Both the position numbers and the translations under genes were made by a program. From Heterodera schachtii (taxonomy: Eukaryota > Nematoda > Chromadorea > Rhabditida > Heteroderidae), in NCBI GenBank assembly GCA_023374025.1, contig SIJG01000005.1, positions 976,782 through 1,040,781 of the forward strand: DNA of 64,000 nt. The letters are read 5' to 3'. Below, one piece after another: positions 1 to 12,725 of this stretch. The notes beneath the pieces were generated by a model. It was given only the letters and a program-made list of their open reading frames with translations. It did not search any database and was not told the origin of the DNA. Within the stretch, counting starts at the first letter, position 1, and every line of letters begins with the position of its first letter.

Positions 1-343
1 GCAGGAAAAGGAACAAATGGCAAATATTTCTACGGTGTTGGCGATACCGTAGGAATTGGCGTTAATTTGGCCACTGGACAGATCAGTTTCACCAAAAATG
101 AGCTTTGTTTGGGTTGGCAACTAAGAATATCATTCAACAATCTTAAACATCATAATCTATTTAATTGCCTAATTTATGATAATTAATTATATATACCTAT
201 AATATTTTTATTTTTTCACAGATTCCGCTGATTTACTCGTTGTAACTGATTCTTTTCACCCATTTGTTTCTTTGTGTAATTCTGATGACCAAATTGAGGC
301 CAATTTTGGGCCCAATTTCAAATTCGATTTCGCAACTCTCTGA
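1..343 (+). CDS. SPRY-domain protein (RBP-1/SPRYSEC type), 3' end only
   Basis: Only the last part of the gene is in the window. Exon 1-112 is open from the first base, intron 113-221 starts GTTGGC and ends CACAG, and the last exon 222-343 ends in TGA. The protein reads YGVGDTVGIGVN, then FTKNELCLD, then FVSL and IEANFGPNFKFDF, which is the C-terminal half of a SPRY domain as found in the large Globodera RBP-1/SPRYSEC family. Those proteins are either cytosolic RanBPM-like adaptors or secreted effectors; which applies cannot be judged without the 5' end. The intron position and phase (phase 1, after the Leu before Asp) match the last intron of the minus-strand SPRY gene ending at 15015. The two genes lie tail-to-tail and also share a dispersed repeat downstream of their stops, so they look like duplicates. 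Confidence 0.88.
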
Positions 344-1873
344 GGAAGAAATATTCATTAAAGTTGATCAATTTGTTTCTTTTTTTTGTTTCTTCAATTA
401 TAATTTGGTTTTTTTTTTTTATTTTTTCAAGTAAAATAATAAAAAATCGAATTATTCCGCAAAAACTTTTCAGCCAGAAGTTATATTTTTATAATGTTGG
501 ACAATTGCTATACCAGACCAAACTCCCCTGGGAGTGCTAAAATTTTGATCACTCCGATCATCCTGGTTGAGTGATCTGATCAAACTGGTCAAATTGACTA
601 TTTGATCAACATCGAAAGTTGTATTAACATGAATTTTTCAGGTTTTTATAATGCACAAAAATTACATTTCTTAATTCATCCAATATTTCGAATGTAAAAG
701 CAATGTGAAGCAGGAGGAGAGTGAGCACAAAACAAATGCTTCATCTCCTCTCTCTCCTCAAATTTGCAATTATCTCACCAAAATACAATATATTTTTGTA
801 CTTTGCTTTCCATTTTTTGCAATAAATTTGATTTACTAACAGTGGCTTACTGTATATTTGTGCATACTGTATTGCAAAAAAACTACGGCGAGTTTGTCAA
901 ATTATGCACTCAATTAAACTAATTTATTAATTATTTTTTAATTCGATACTTTTTTCATGAAAATGATTATTGTTCAATGTTTAGAAAATATGTGTCTAAA
1001 AATCTAGCTAAATAAACAGGAATTCAACAAAAAAAAAATATTTATGGATAGGATTTTTATGTTTCAATCATAATTCTTAATATAATTCGTCATTGGATTT
1101 CAAAGTTCCCTGCTGGGACTTATTCAACTTTTTCAATTTATAAATACATTTGAAAAACCAGAAAATGTATAACCAAAATATGAAAATAAAACTTTTACAA
1201 TGGTTATTTTTTGGAAAAAAACCTTCCTAAAGGGTGAAATAGGCAGCGAAAAAAATGCCATAAAATGACCTAAATAGACTTAGAATAAATCAAGTTTTTT
1301 ATCTTGGTGGGGTACCTTTAAGAAAATTTTTAAAAATTAAATGAATTTCCATAAAATTTTCGCCCTAGTCATCCCATCAGCTCTGACCTAAATATTTGAC
1401 ACATTTCTCAAGACACAACAACACTCTTCTCACTGTACAGCAGCAACAATAAATTTCTCGATACAAATCTCGCCGGACTTCTTCTTCGATGATATCCCTC
1501 CCTAATCAAAAGCATTTTTTAAATTCCTGGATTTAATGGGAGAAATTGTTGCACTTTTTGTTAATTTCGATGAACTGCGAGATTGGAGCAATAAAGAATC
1601 AATTTTGCTGAATTTTATTTAATTCAAAATCTCAAAAATTATTTTTAAACATTTATATTTAGTGTCAAATTTTTCGGCTCCCTTTTAAAATGTTCCGAGT
1701 CTGCTTGGTCTAATTCCCAGAATACCTTATCTATACTCGGATATGATAGAAAACTGAAAAAAAATCTTGGATAGAGATATCTTTTCGGCTGCACTTTTTC
1801 TCTCTCTACGAAAAAGCGATTAAAAAATATTTTATTTATATCCGAAGAAAATATTACACACACTTTCAGCAGC
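344..1873. other. Intergenic, AT-rich, with a dispersed GATC-rich repeat
   Basis: No gene is supported here. Bases about 480-660 carry a dispersed repeat containing TGATCTGATCA and AACATCGAAAGTTGTATTA. Related copies lie near 4650-4860, 10260-10400, 11590-11720, 12590-12720, 14690-14860, 22450-22530 and 26400-26500. The rest is low-complexity AT-rich sequence. Confidence 0.5.
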
Positions 1874-2035
1874 ATGCAAATGGTTTCACTACTTCTCATC
1901 AGCATTCTCATCGTGTTCACAGCTGTAATTGAGGCGCGTGTAATCGACGGAAGCGCCGCCATGGATTTGTTGGCTGGCGATAGCGAATTGAAACAATCGC
2001 AGTCAAAACAATTTGCAGTCAGTTCGCCGTATTAA
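1874..2035 (+). CDS. Small predicted secreted peptide, 53 residues
   Basis: A short single-exon ORF, too short for usual ORF cut-offs. The start has a Met, a strongly hydrophobic stretch (VSLLLISILIVFTAV at residues 4-18) and a small-residue site (IEA at 19-21). This is a textbook signal peptide, leaving about 32 mature residues rich in Ser, Gln and Ala and with no Cys. A TTTCAG acceptor lies only four bases before the ATG, as expected for a trans-spliced or cis-spliced nematode mRNA start. The stop TAA is followed directly by an AATAAA polyadenylation signal (2034-2039). Base composition is clearly richer in GC than the flanks. The mature part matches no peptide family I recognise (not CLE, CEP, FMRFamide-like or insulin-like). 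It could be an effector, a neuropeptide-like product or a chance ORF; the stacked signals argue for a real gene. Confidence 0.6.
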   Translation: MQMVSLLLISILIVFTAVIEARVIDGSAAMDLLAGDSELKQSQSKQFAVSSPY

Positions 2036-2330
2036 TAAATACTTTAGAGGGGGGGGGGGCTCTATTTTCAATCCTCTTTAAAAGGGCCTCTTCTATTAGA
2101 GGGGGTCTTCAATTAGAAGTAATACGGTAGTCGAAATCATAGTGAAGTTATCGGGATTCTAAACAAATGGATGTATTTGAAAACATAGCCATTAAAAACG
2201 GATTAAAATCGTAAATAAGAAATTAAATGGAAAATGTCTAAATGTTGAACAAAACATAGGAGGGCTATTTGCGTTTCGACCCTGGCGTTTTGGCCTCCCA
2301 AAAAATTGTATAATTTAGGTGTTATTTAAA

Positions 2331-2924
2331 CAGGGTTCGGATCGAAAATTTTTCAAAAAAAGAACACCAAGGCTAAAAAATAAGATTTTAGGGTCAAAAA
2401 TAAGGACATTTCGCAAAATTGCTTAAATGCTTCAACTTTTTATTTTTCACCTCCAAGTATCATATTTAACGATTTTGGGAAGTATTAGCAAATTTTATCT
2501 AAAGAATCAGATTTTTAACAAATTTTTTGTGGCACATTTTTCCAAGAAATTTTGGAGAACGGGGGAGGGGAGTGGGTCCGGCGGTGCCGATAGGCGCCGC
2601 TAGAAACATTTTTTGTAATTTCTTTCTGATTTGTTAACAGATTTTCATCAAAAATTGTCAATTTTTGCGATTTTGAGACAACTGGCGACCATTTTTATAT
2701 AAAATTTTGTAATTTTTAATGCCATTTGTTAACAGATTTTGTCTAAAAATTGCCCCAATTTTGGTAAAATAAAGTATTTTATCGTCCGGCGGTGCCGATA
2801 GGCGCCACCGGGGAAAATTTTTGAAATTTTAGGTAAAATAAGAACATTTATGCCACAAATTTCTAAATATTTGGACCCTCCAAATAAGGACAAATCTTAT
2901 AAATAAGGACAGATCCGAACCCTG
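2331..2924. mobile_element. hAT-type MITE, 594 bp, 8-bp target duplication
   Basis: Terminal inverted repeats CAGGGTTCGGATC / GATCCGAACCCTG are flanked on both sides by the perfect 8-bp duplication TATTTAAA (2323-2330 and 2925-2932). The interior is non-coding and holds two copies of the GC-rich palindromic core GGTGCCGATAGGCGCC (near 2583 and 2790). CAGGG ends with 8-bp duplications are typical of hAT elements. Confidence 0.85.
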
Positions 2925-3412
2925 TATTTAAATGGAAATTTAAAAAAATTGACTTACCGAAACCCGAATTTAAAATGCCCAACTAGAAACGCAAAGCTTT
3001 TCCAGACCTACTCAACACTTTTTTCACGGGTGCCCTGTTTTTGTATGGTATTTTAGACCAATTTCGAACAGTTAATTTATTTATTTTCTTTTCAATCATT
3101 GATGATTTCCAATTCTCATCTTCGACATTTCCATATTTTTTGGAATCCATAATGAAATGTAAAATTCATTGTCATAATTAGAGTGCTCAGTTTTCGGCAC
3201 AAAAAATCACCGATTAAGCACTGTAAACAGCACCAAATTTTTCCAAAATAAGCATGAAAAAAGCACAAAAAAGGCAAAATAAGCACAAAAATTGGAAAAA
3301 AGCACAAAAATTAAGAGATTAAAGGCACAAAAAATATGAAAAAGTCGTCAAAAAACGTTTATTTGCTCCTTGATAATAAAACCTTCAAAAAGGTGCTAAA
3401 AATGGTAATGAG

Positions 3413-4008
3413 TAGGGATGGGAATTTAAGTCACGAAAAATTTCAAAAAAGTCGTCTTAAAAAGTCATGAAAAATCGCCAAAAAGTCACGAAAAAGTCAT
3501 AAAAAATGCCAAAAAGTCACAAAAAATGCAAAAAAGTCACATAAAATGCCAAAAAAGCATTAAATAAATCCAAAAAAGTCCTGAAAAATTAGCCAAATGT
3601 AATGAAATCCAAAAGCCGTTTTATCTTCGAAGAAAGTAATTTAAAAACGACTAATTTTAACGGAAAAAAATATTCACGTGTTAAACCGCCAGATTTTTTT
3701 AAATTTTTCAGTCCCGTCATTTGAGTCCTTATGGTATAAGACATTTCAGAATTTCAGTTCCGTATCGAAGATTGACTTATTTTTCGGAATTTTCATCACA
3801 AAAAGTCAAATTTTGCCTTAAAAAGTGTAAAAAGTCATGAAAAAAGTCACAAAAACGCAAAAAAGTCATAAAAATCCAAAAAAGTGTAAAAAGTCAAAAA
3901 AAATGTATGTTAGAAGCTTCAAACAATGTGTAGAACATTTTTGAAGTCATTTTAAGGTCATTTAGAGTCAGCAAAAAAAAAGTCATTTGACTTAAATTCC
4001 CATCCCTA
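3413..4008. mobile_element. hAT-type MITE, 596 bp, 8-bp target duplication
   Basis: Perfect 21-bp terminal inverted repeats begin TAGGGATGGGAATTTAAGTC. Perfect duplications GTAATGAG lie at 3405-3412 and 4009-4016. The interior is a degenerate run of AAAAAGTCA-type units with no coding potential. The element sits inside an older repeat made of AGCACAAAAA-type units (about 3180-4260). Confidence 0.88.
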
Positions 4009-4639
4009 GTAATGAGATACATAATTTTAAAAAATCAAAATTTTGTCAAAAAAATAAATAAATTTTGGAGATGAATTATTTTTGATAAAATTTTTTGTTT
4101 CTTATGTGAGTATTTTTCTGAAAATTTTCGGATCGATTCTTAGGGGTGTATTTTTCATTTTTATTGCATTTTTGTTAAAAATTTTTTGAAAATAGCTGAA
4201 AATTTTTTTAAAAATTCCTCAAAATGACGAAACAGCACTAAAAAAGAACCAAATGCCAAATCAGCACAAAAAATCAAAAAATCGAGAAATCAGCATGAAA
4301 AAAGTGGACTTAGAAACTTTAAACCAAGTTAAAAATGCGTTTTTCAAGTTTATTATCACGCCCCAAGTTAGCAAAAAATTTCAGCATTTGCTGCAAAATG
4401 ACCATTCTACATACATTGGTGGAAAAAATTCTTTGAACAAACATGAAATTATTGTATATTGGTTTAAATTCGAAATTAAATGAATCATTATAGGCAATTG
4501 TTTGTGCATTTATTAGTCCAATATATCAGCACCAAAAAATCCCGGATCAAAAATACAATGAATGTGATAGGGGCAACGAAGTGAGAGGTGGTCAAAATAA
4601 TGGCGGAAAAAAGTCTGAACAAACTTAAAAAACTATTTC

Positions 4640-4860
4640 AAAAGGCTTTAAAAAATCTGAAATTATTCCTGCTAATGTATCTTTTGATGCTGATCAAAAA
4701 AGTATTTTACACCAACTTGATCAGATCCGCCTTCATAGTGATCGGGACACCCCAAAATTCACTGAAAATCGGGGAAATTTTTGAAAAAAATTCCTAGGGG
4801 TTAGGAAAATTTTTTTGGAAATTTTTAGCTCATTGGATCGAGCACAAAATTCACCACAGA
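4640..4860. repeat. Dispersed GATC-rich repeat copy
   Basis: Contains CTGATCAAAAAAGT, ACACCAACTTGATCAGATC and GAGCACAAAATTC. The same motifs recur in the same order near 22470-22640 and 26430-26600, and the GAGCACAAAATTC part recurs near 18990-19050. No coding function is supported. Confidence 0.6.
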
Positions 4861-5019
4861 ATTGCCTTTTGAATGTTGGGACTACAACTTATTTTCGCTA
4901 AGATAGGGTTGTGGTCAAAATTGGACATCTCTAAAATGATTGATTTCTACCGTATTCAAGGGAAAATGATTAAAAATAGATCTTTTTAAAGATATCAATT
5001 TTCAATCAAGTTTAACTTT

Positions 5020-7984
5020 ATGTTTCAGAATATAATTCCTCGATTGTTGTTTCACCATTTTACTGAAAAGGACACTGCAATTGATTGGTTAAATGTTCCA
5101 GAAAGTGTACAAGCAGGTAAAATTGTTTGATATTCGTAGATGTTCAATGAACTGTTTCGGAGGTGCCGTCGGGGAATAATAAAAGGTGCCGAATGTGAGC
5201 GTTATATAAAAACCATAAATGAATTTCGTCAACTTTGAACAATGTTAGGGCCAATAGTACTCAAGGAACCAGGTTTGCAGACATTTTTGTTCATTTAACT
5301 TATTTGAAACTTAGTCAAATTTTAAAATTTTGTAGGCTAGTAGAAATCACTTATGAGTATAGCAAAATACCAAAAATAAAAGATCTAAACAATTTATAAT
5401 GAAAATTTTTCAGTAAATAATCGGTCGAAAAATAATCCCCCCCCCGTCTCCATTTATCCCCCCGTATCTAATAATCCCCCCGGGGCGATAATTAGAGCAA
5501 ATACGATATATATATATCAGTTTTTAGAAGATTACTCGGAAACTGACTTCAGTCGAATGCATTCAATGCTTAATGAAATGATAATTTCGCAATTGGGAAG
5601 TGCTCGTGCAGTTGAGGAACCCGCAATTTTTTGTGGCGATCCATTATACCCACACCGTATTGAACACATTGCGTAAGTTTGCTGTTTTACCAAGGAGGAC
5701 ATTTCGGATACTCAAAGACTTGGCAAAATTATCTTTTCGCACTCCACCCATAGGACTGCGCGAAAAATGATTTCTTTCCGGGAAATGGAAATCGGGAACC
5801 AGGACACGAAAACCCCAGGAAAATTCCCGAGTCGGGATCGGGAACCGAGAAATTTTTAAACTAATCTTTATATATTAAATATAAAAATTTTTAAATAAAG
5901 ACTATTGCTTTCATCAAAATTAAAAGCAAAAATTAAATTTTTGTAAGAATTTCTCTATTTTTGCCAGATTAAATGTATTAAATGTAACTAGCCAATTTAT
6001 AATGCTGCAGGGATGTGGGTGGCTGATGGTGCCGATAGGTAGCGCCGGGCAAATTTTGGGTTTAGCAGATTTCTACCAAAAATTAGTCAGAAACCGGGGA
6101 TTCGGCACAGCCCTAACCTCCCCGCCCCCGCATTTCAGCTTTACACCTCGCATACTTCGTATTCATTACAAAACGAATGAATGTCGGAATTTGGTATTGA
6201 AAATGATGCGCCGTATGATTGCCGAAAAACGGGAAGAATGCCGTCATTACAGTTGTGGTAATATGGAAAAACTAAAACAAACAAATTATAGCTAGGGGCC
6301 AGCTTATTAATTATAAAACCCATAATTAAGCACTTCAATTAGCACCAAAAAGTCAAAATAAGCGTGAAATAAGCGCAAAAATGGCAAATTAAGCACAAAA
6401 ACCTAAAAATAAGCACAACATTTCGTCGCGATTTTTAGTGGAATTTTTGGACAAATATTTCAAAGTGGAATTCTGAATAAACATGAATTTTCGTAAAAAT
6501 TATTAAAATTGTGAATTAAGCACAAATGGTAAAATATGCAAAACAATAAATGCTCTGCATTAATAAGAATCCGAATTCAGTAAAAGTAACTGAAAAATTG
6601 GGTATATAAGCTTCAAAAAAAATTAAAAAAGCGTTTTTAATGCTTCCCAAAGACAATTAAGCAAATGATTCAAAATTCGGTCTCTAATTATAGCATATAA
6701 ATTTTTTTTTCCATTGTTAATAAGTGACGCAAAACTGTCCCCCGACCATAAAATGGTGTGATTCGCCGATCCTTGGTCTACTGCCTGTTCTGCCCGACCA
6801 AGTGCCTGCATTGCTGACAATGACGGATCAAAAAAATGAAAATCGAAAACAACAACGAGGTAGTTGAGAATGTTGAACAAATGTAACAATTTTATAAATA
6901 AAAATATCTAAATATATTCCATTTAAAATATAATCTTTTTTTAATTAAACTGACCACTAATTTGAAATTATTTTTTAGAATTTGTTCTAAGACATAAGCT
7001 GGCGGAACGCACCAAAAAACGAACACGTTACGGGCTTAACAGCATCAAAAAAATGCTGATTGGTGGTGGAAAATTAGCAGAAAAATTTTCTAATGAATTT
7101 CAGGTAAAATTTGCGAAAAATTTCCATATAGGATTATTTCAAATAGTTCGAATGTACCTTTCTGGGAGATAGGACTCCACTTCATTTTGACAAATTATTA
7201 TTAAATTTCAATCAAAAAAAATAAAACAGATCAATCAGAAGGTGCTAGGTCATTTCGTAAATTCCGCCATTTTTAACGACTTTACTTAGACAAACTCACA
7301 ATATATTTTCTCAAACGTACCCAAAATAAATCAAATAGCTCTTTTGTCTCTATTAGCTTGCTAAATTTCATTAATTTTCATTAAATTTTAGTAAATGTGA
7401 CGATAAATTACAAATATTAATTTTAAAATTTTCACAATTTGCCTTGCCCTTAGATTTAATGCAAAGTGTCGGACAACAAAATACCAAAATTGTTGTTTAA
7501 TTTGATTGCGTTTGAGTGTAAAGTTATGAAGATTTTTGTTGGAAAGTCGGTAAAAATGGCGGATTTACAAACGCCCAAAGGTGACGGGATTTACCGAAAG
7601 GAACCTGTATCCAATCAGTCGAGACCGAAAATTTCCCGTGACTTGAGACCAAAGACTATAAAAATCCAAGACTTTTTCTAGAGTCGAAACTCGATACCGA
7701 GACTCTCGAGCATCCAAAAAATAAATTGTTTTAAATTTGTTTCGTTGAAGATAATAAATCCTGCAAATTACGAGCAGCCATTGTCCGTTGAGCAATTCCG
7801 CGCAGTTGCCGCATGCAAACATTCACGCTTGCTGAAAACTGTGATCGCGGATTACGACACGTTTGGCGAATTGTGCGAGACGGCGTTGAGCAAAATGGGG
7901 TTGAATAATATGTTTTGGCGTGAAAATTTGGGAGGAGAAACGCTAAAAGGAAACGCAGCAGCAGCAGCAGCTAAAAATCAGTAG
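5020..7984 (+). CDS. Unrecognised five-exon gene, 239 residues
   Basis: Modelled exons are 5020-5116, 5528-5672, 6139-6257, 6979-7103 and 7751-7984. The joins keep frame throughout (phases 1, 2, 1, 0) and total 240 codons including the TAG stop. Exons 2 to 4 have good GT/AG borders. The ATG at 5020 overlaps an acceptor-like TTTCAG, so a further upstream exon is possible. The last acceptor (GTTGAAG at 7744-7750) is weaker. The protein is soluble, with a basic central region (MMRRMIAEKREECRHYSC, then KLAERTKKRTRYGLNSIKK) and a C-terminal run of six Ala. No signal peptide or membrane segment is visible. I do not recognise the family. Introns 2 and 3 carry transposon fragments, including a palindromic core near 6028. 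Confidence 0.55.
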
Positions 7985-9729
7985 AATGTGATGACACCCA
8001 TGGACTTACCGAATACATTTTTCATAATTATTTCAAATAAATTGTTAAAATTGTTACTGTATGCAATACGGCCAAAACCATGGGTTTCCACGGGTGACCC
8101 GAAGCACGAAATGCATTCTTTTTCTCCACCAGCAGAAGCCCGAAACTCTACCCGATTCTTTGAAAATTGAATTTTGAGATTACTTTCTAATAATTTTCAA
8201 AAATATTTTTTAAAAACTTAAGGAAAATTTCAACGAAAAATTCTAAGAGAAAATAAGATGTTCTGAAGAGATATTTCTAAAATAAAAAATGTAAAAAATT
8301 CATAGCTTTATTCAACTGCATTAAACTCCAAAAATAAATTAAAAATTTAAATAAATTCAGTGATATTTTTAGAAAATTTCATAATTTTTTTTATTAAATT
8401 GCTAATATTATTTGAATTTCCGGAATTTCATATAGGGATGTGCGTGCGAGAAATGATTTTTACCGAGACCGAGAAACGATCAAAAATAAAAATAATATGA
8501 CACCATTTATTATTAGATCTGGGATTTTTATTTGTTAGCACATAAAAACACATATTTTAGTGTTTTGACACATAAAAATGTATCGCACATATTTTTGCGT
8601 GTCTTCAAAGATTTACTATGAAAAAGGCATTAAATTTTAAAATTATGAAAATTTTCGTCGATGTAAAAAAATACAATTTTTAAACTAATAATTTATTTTA
8701 ATTATTAATATTTATTTTTAATTTAATTGGTATTTAAAAAAAATAATCATTAATTTTAAAAAATCTAAAAGATGGCACCCCAAAAATATCCCCAAACCAA
8801 AAATTAATTTAATCAAATTTTTTAGAGCCATTTATTCCTTCAAAATTATAGAAACAATAAATTTACTCGATCACATTCAAAATAAACACAAAAAGGCAAA
8901 AAGGTGGATTATGGTAAAGGGTCTTCTTTCAAAAAGCAATTGGTGCACTTTGTTGCTTTTTCGAACACCAGAATTGAATGATCAGGTCCCTGACTCATCA
9001 ATTTTTTCTTCCGATCCAGCAGAAGTAGGGCTTGGCAGGCCGAAGCATAAAATAATTAAATAAATTTGATTATTCATGTTAATGTTTTTTAAATAATTTG
9101 ATCATTCATGATAATATATTTTTTAATTAATATTTCTTTTAAATTTAATTTAATTATTTCATTAATCATTATTAAAACACTTGTGGAAACGTACTTGCAG
9201 TACTGCAAGTAGTGATGGCATTTTCGACATTATGGCAACTCGTAAAAAATTATAGAAAAAGTTATCATTATTTATATTTTCAAAAACGAGATTTCCAAGA
9301 ATTTTTCTTTTATTTAATGAGAACTTTTTCAAGAATTATTTAACGCTTAACTAATGCTTAATCCTAGTTTCTAAACACTTAGAGCTTCCAAGTGACACCA
9401 ATTGGCTCACCAACAAAAAAATTTGGGGCCAAAAAACTTAAGTTTTGTACGAATTGCCATTGACCCGCATATTCATTTGCTTTACATAGAATAATAAATT
9501 ATTAAAAGATTTTTTAATTAATTTGTACATAAAACAAGCTATATACACGTATATATAGTCAGTCAGCTTTATATGAATTAAAAATTCATTGTAGGGCTAA
9601 AATGACTAAGAATTAAAAAGCAAAGATTTATTTAATATTACAAATTTATGGTTGTTGGATACAAAACCCAGTAATTTAACCCTCAAAAAATGCAGAAAAA
9701 TTGTGTATAAATTAAGAATTGACTTTTAA
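7985..9729. other. AT-rich intergenic sequence
   Basis: No supported gene. The sequence is dominated by poly-A/T tracts and short fragments. A perfect 18-bp palindrome ACTTGCAGTACTGCAAGT is present near 9193-9210. A lone end-like motif TAGGGATGTGCG near 8434 has no visible partner. Confidence 0.45.
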
Positions 9730-10381
9730 AACTTTTGTTGATGAGATTATTAAAAGGAGATTTCAAACTTTTTTAATTAAAGGATGCATTTTTTTGCAGC
9801 CCTGTTGATTACAGTTGCAAATAATTACCAGAACAAAGAAATTACGGGAATTTTTTCAGGCCTTCGGAATACGGGGACCTTTTTGGGCCTATGGAGAACG
9901 GATATTTTTTGGCCTTCACAATTTTGTAGGCTTATTGGGCCGAAATCAATGGAATTATGCCTCCTAAACCGCTTGGTTGAAATTCCATAAATTTATGGCA
10001 TCCTGAATTCCAAAGCCTTTGTAAGAAATCTTGAATTTTTTTCAGGCTTAGGCTTCCTGTATTTGGAAACTTTTGTTGGCCAAACGATAACGGAGATTTT
10101 TAGCCTCTAGAATTCTGTAGTTTAATGGGCAGAAATTATATCACATAAATATTAAAAAACACAAAAAATTGTAGTTTAGAAAAAAATTTATGAATACAAA
10201 AATTGGCAAAAATTTTGTAGGAAATTTATTAGTACAATACTATAAGACTTGAAGATATGTAATTTTTTGTGCATTTGATAAAAATCTGAAAAATTCATGC
10301 TGATACAACTTTCGATGCTGATTATAAAGTCAATTGAACTATGGTGATCAGATCACTCCTCCATGGTGATCAAAATATTTG

Positions 10382-11584
10382 GGTTCTTTTCGGTTTTGTG
10401 ACCCCCCATGAAATTTTCGAATAAAAAGTCTTTTCTAGGGTCATTTGAAGCGCTGATCACGAATATAATATTTATTTTTCAAAATTCCGAATCCCGAACC
10501 CGAATTCGAACAAAAATTCTAAATTCATAAATTACAAAGAAAACATATATCTAGGGGTTTTCGAGGTCGCAGAAAACGGTTATGACATCCATTTGACCAA
10601 ATCCGAAACCCGGACTCTAACAAAAAAAAAGGAAATTTTTATTCTCGACAAAATTCAAAATATGGAACAAAAACGATCCAAAGAACGTCAAATATAAAAG
10701 TTTGAATTTAGCTTATTGCGCTAAAAAACCGCCGCACACTCGACTACGGCGGCCAGTAGGTGGGGCGAGACTACGGGCTACGGAAGAAGTCCGCGCGTGA
10801 TCCGCAGGCGGTTGACTGATTGGCGGGGGCTCTTCGGGCCCCCTCGGTCAACCGCCTGTGGCGCTCGTCAGACTTTTTCCTCCGCCCTCCGTCTCGCCCC
10901 ACTACTTGCTCCGTCTTCGCATGCTCCCTTTTGCGAAATTTTGCTTTTAAATTATTATTTACCGTTTATTATTTTTCGTTACTGAAGTGTCCATTTTCAC
11001 TGGGACTCAGTTGTCCCAGTGCTCAGATGGCGTCGGTTCGAATTTATACCTTGTTTTTTAGAGTTAGATCATAAAGAGCTTTCGAATGATACCAAATTTG
11101 TGTGATTTTGACCGTTTTAAAAGCTTAGCTGCCTCCCTTTTCACTCAAATTTCCTAATTTTAAACCGGTTCAAAAAACCGGTTTAAACGCTTTTGCCGCC
11201 AGTTTTTTTGACGGTTTAGGCGTTTTCAGCACCGAAGAAAACCTATAAAAGTGTTTTTATGCAATTTTAAGTCTGAGACCTATGATGGATATTTTTACCT
11301 TTTAAATTTGTCGTAAATTAAATCTCGGTTTTTTTTAGTTCTAGTAAAGGTTCGGGTTTCGAATTTCGTCAAAATGGATGTCATAATCGTTTTCAGCGAC
11401 CTCGAAAACCCCTAGATATATGTTTTCTTTGTAATTTATGAATTTAGAATTTTTGTTCGAATTCGGGTTCGGGATTCGGAATTTTGAAAAATAAATATTA
11501 TATTCGTGATCAGCGCTTCAAATGACCCTAGAAAAGACTTTTTATTCGAAAATTTCATGGGGGGTCACAAAACCGAAAAGAACC
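10382..11584. mobile_element. Foldback element, copy 1, 1.2 kb
   Basis: Ends GGTTCTTTTCGGTTTTGTGACC and its inverse. The interior holds the GC-rich core (10720-10935) with GCGCTAAAAAACCGCCGCAC and a hairpin around GGCGGTTGACTGATTGGCGG. Flanking bases on the right are an inverted copy of the left flank, so this copy has no independent target duplication. Confidence 0.75.
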
Positions 11585-12725
11585 CAAATATTTTGATCAC
11601 CATGGAGGAGTGATCTGATCACCATAGTTCAATTGACTTTATAATCAGCATCGAAAGTTGTATCAGCATGAATTTTTCAGATTTTTATCAAATGCACAAA
11701 AAATTACATATCTTCAAGTCTTATAGTATTGTACTAATAAATTTCCTACAAAATTTTTGCCAATTTTTGTATTCATAAATTTTTTTCTAAACTACAATTT
11801 TTTGTGTTTTTTAATATTTATGTGATATAATTTCTGCCCATTAAACTACAGAATTCTAGAGGCTAAAAATCTCCGTTATCGTTTGGCCAACAAAAGTTCC
11901 AAATACAGGAAGCCTAAGCCTGAAAAAAATTTCAAGATTTCTTACAAAGGCTTTGGAATTCAGGATGCCATAAATTTATGGAATTTCAACCAAGCGGTTT
12001 AGGAGGCATAATTCCATTGATTTCGGCCCAATAAGCCTACAAAATTGTGAAGGCCAAAAAATATCCGTTCTCCATAGGCCCAAAAAGGTCCCCGTATTCC
12101 GAAGGCCTGAAAAAATTCCCGTAATTTCTTTGTTCTGGTAATTATTTGCAACTGTAATCAACAGGGCTGCAAAAAAATGCATCCTTTAATTAAAAAAGTT
12201 TGAAATCTCCTTTTAATAATCTCATCAACAAAAGTTTTAAAAGTCAATTTTTTTGGCCTTCACAATTTTGTAGGCTTATTGGGCCGAAATCAATGGAATT
12301 ATGCCTCCTAAACCGCTTGGTTGAAATTCCATAAATTTATGGCATCCTGAATTCCAAAGCCTTTGTAAGAAATCTTGAAATTTTTTTCAGGCTTAGGCTT
12401 CCTGTATTTGGAACTTTTGTTGGCCAAACGATAACGGAGATTTTTAGCCTCTAGAATTCTGTAGTTTAATGGGCAGAAATTATATCACATAAATATTAAA
12501 AAACACAAAAAATTGTAGTTTAGAAAAAAATTTATGAATACAAAAATTGGCAAAAATTTTGTAGGAAATTTATTAGTACAATACTATAAGACTTGAAGAT
12601 ATGTAATTTTTTGTGCATTTGATAAAAATCTGAAAAATTCATGCTGATACAACTTTCGATGCTGATTATAAAGTCAATTGAACTATGGTGATCAGATCAC
12701 TCCTCCATGGTGATCAAAATATTTG

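Noticed and set aside
4253..4797. Two Lys/Asn-rich plus-strand ORFs
   Set aside because: They overlap known repeat units (AGCACAAAA and the GATC-rich repeat) and show only AT-driven composition.
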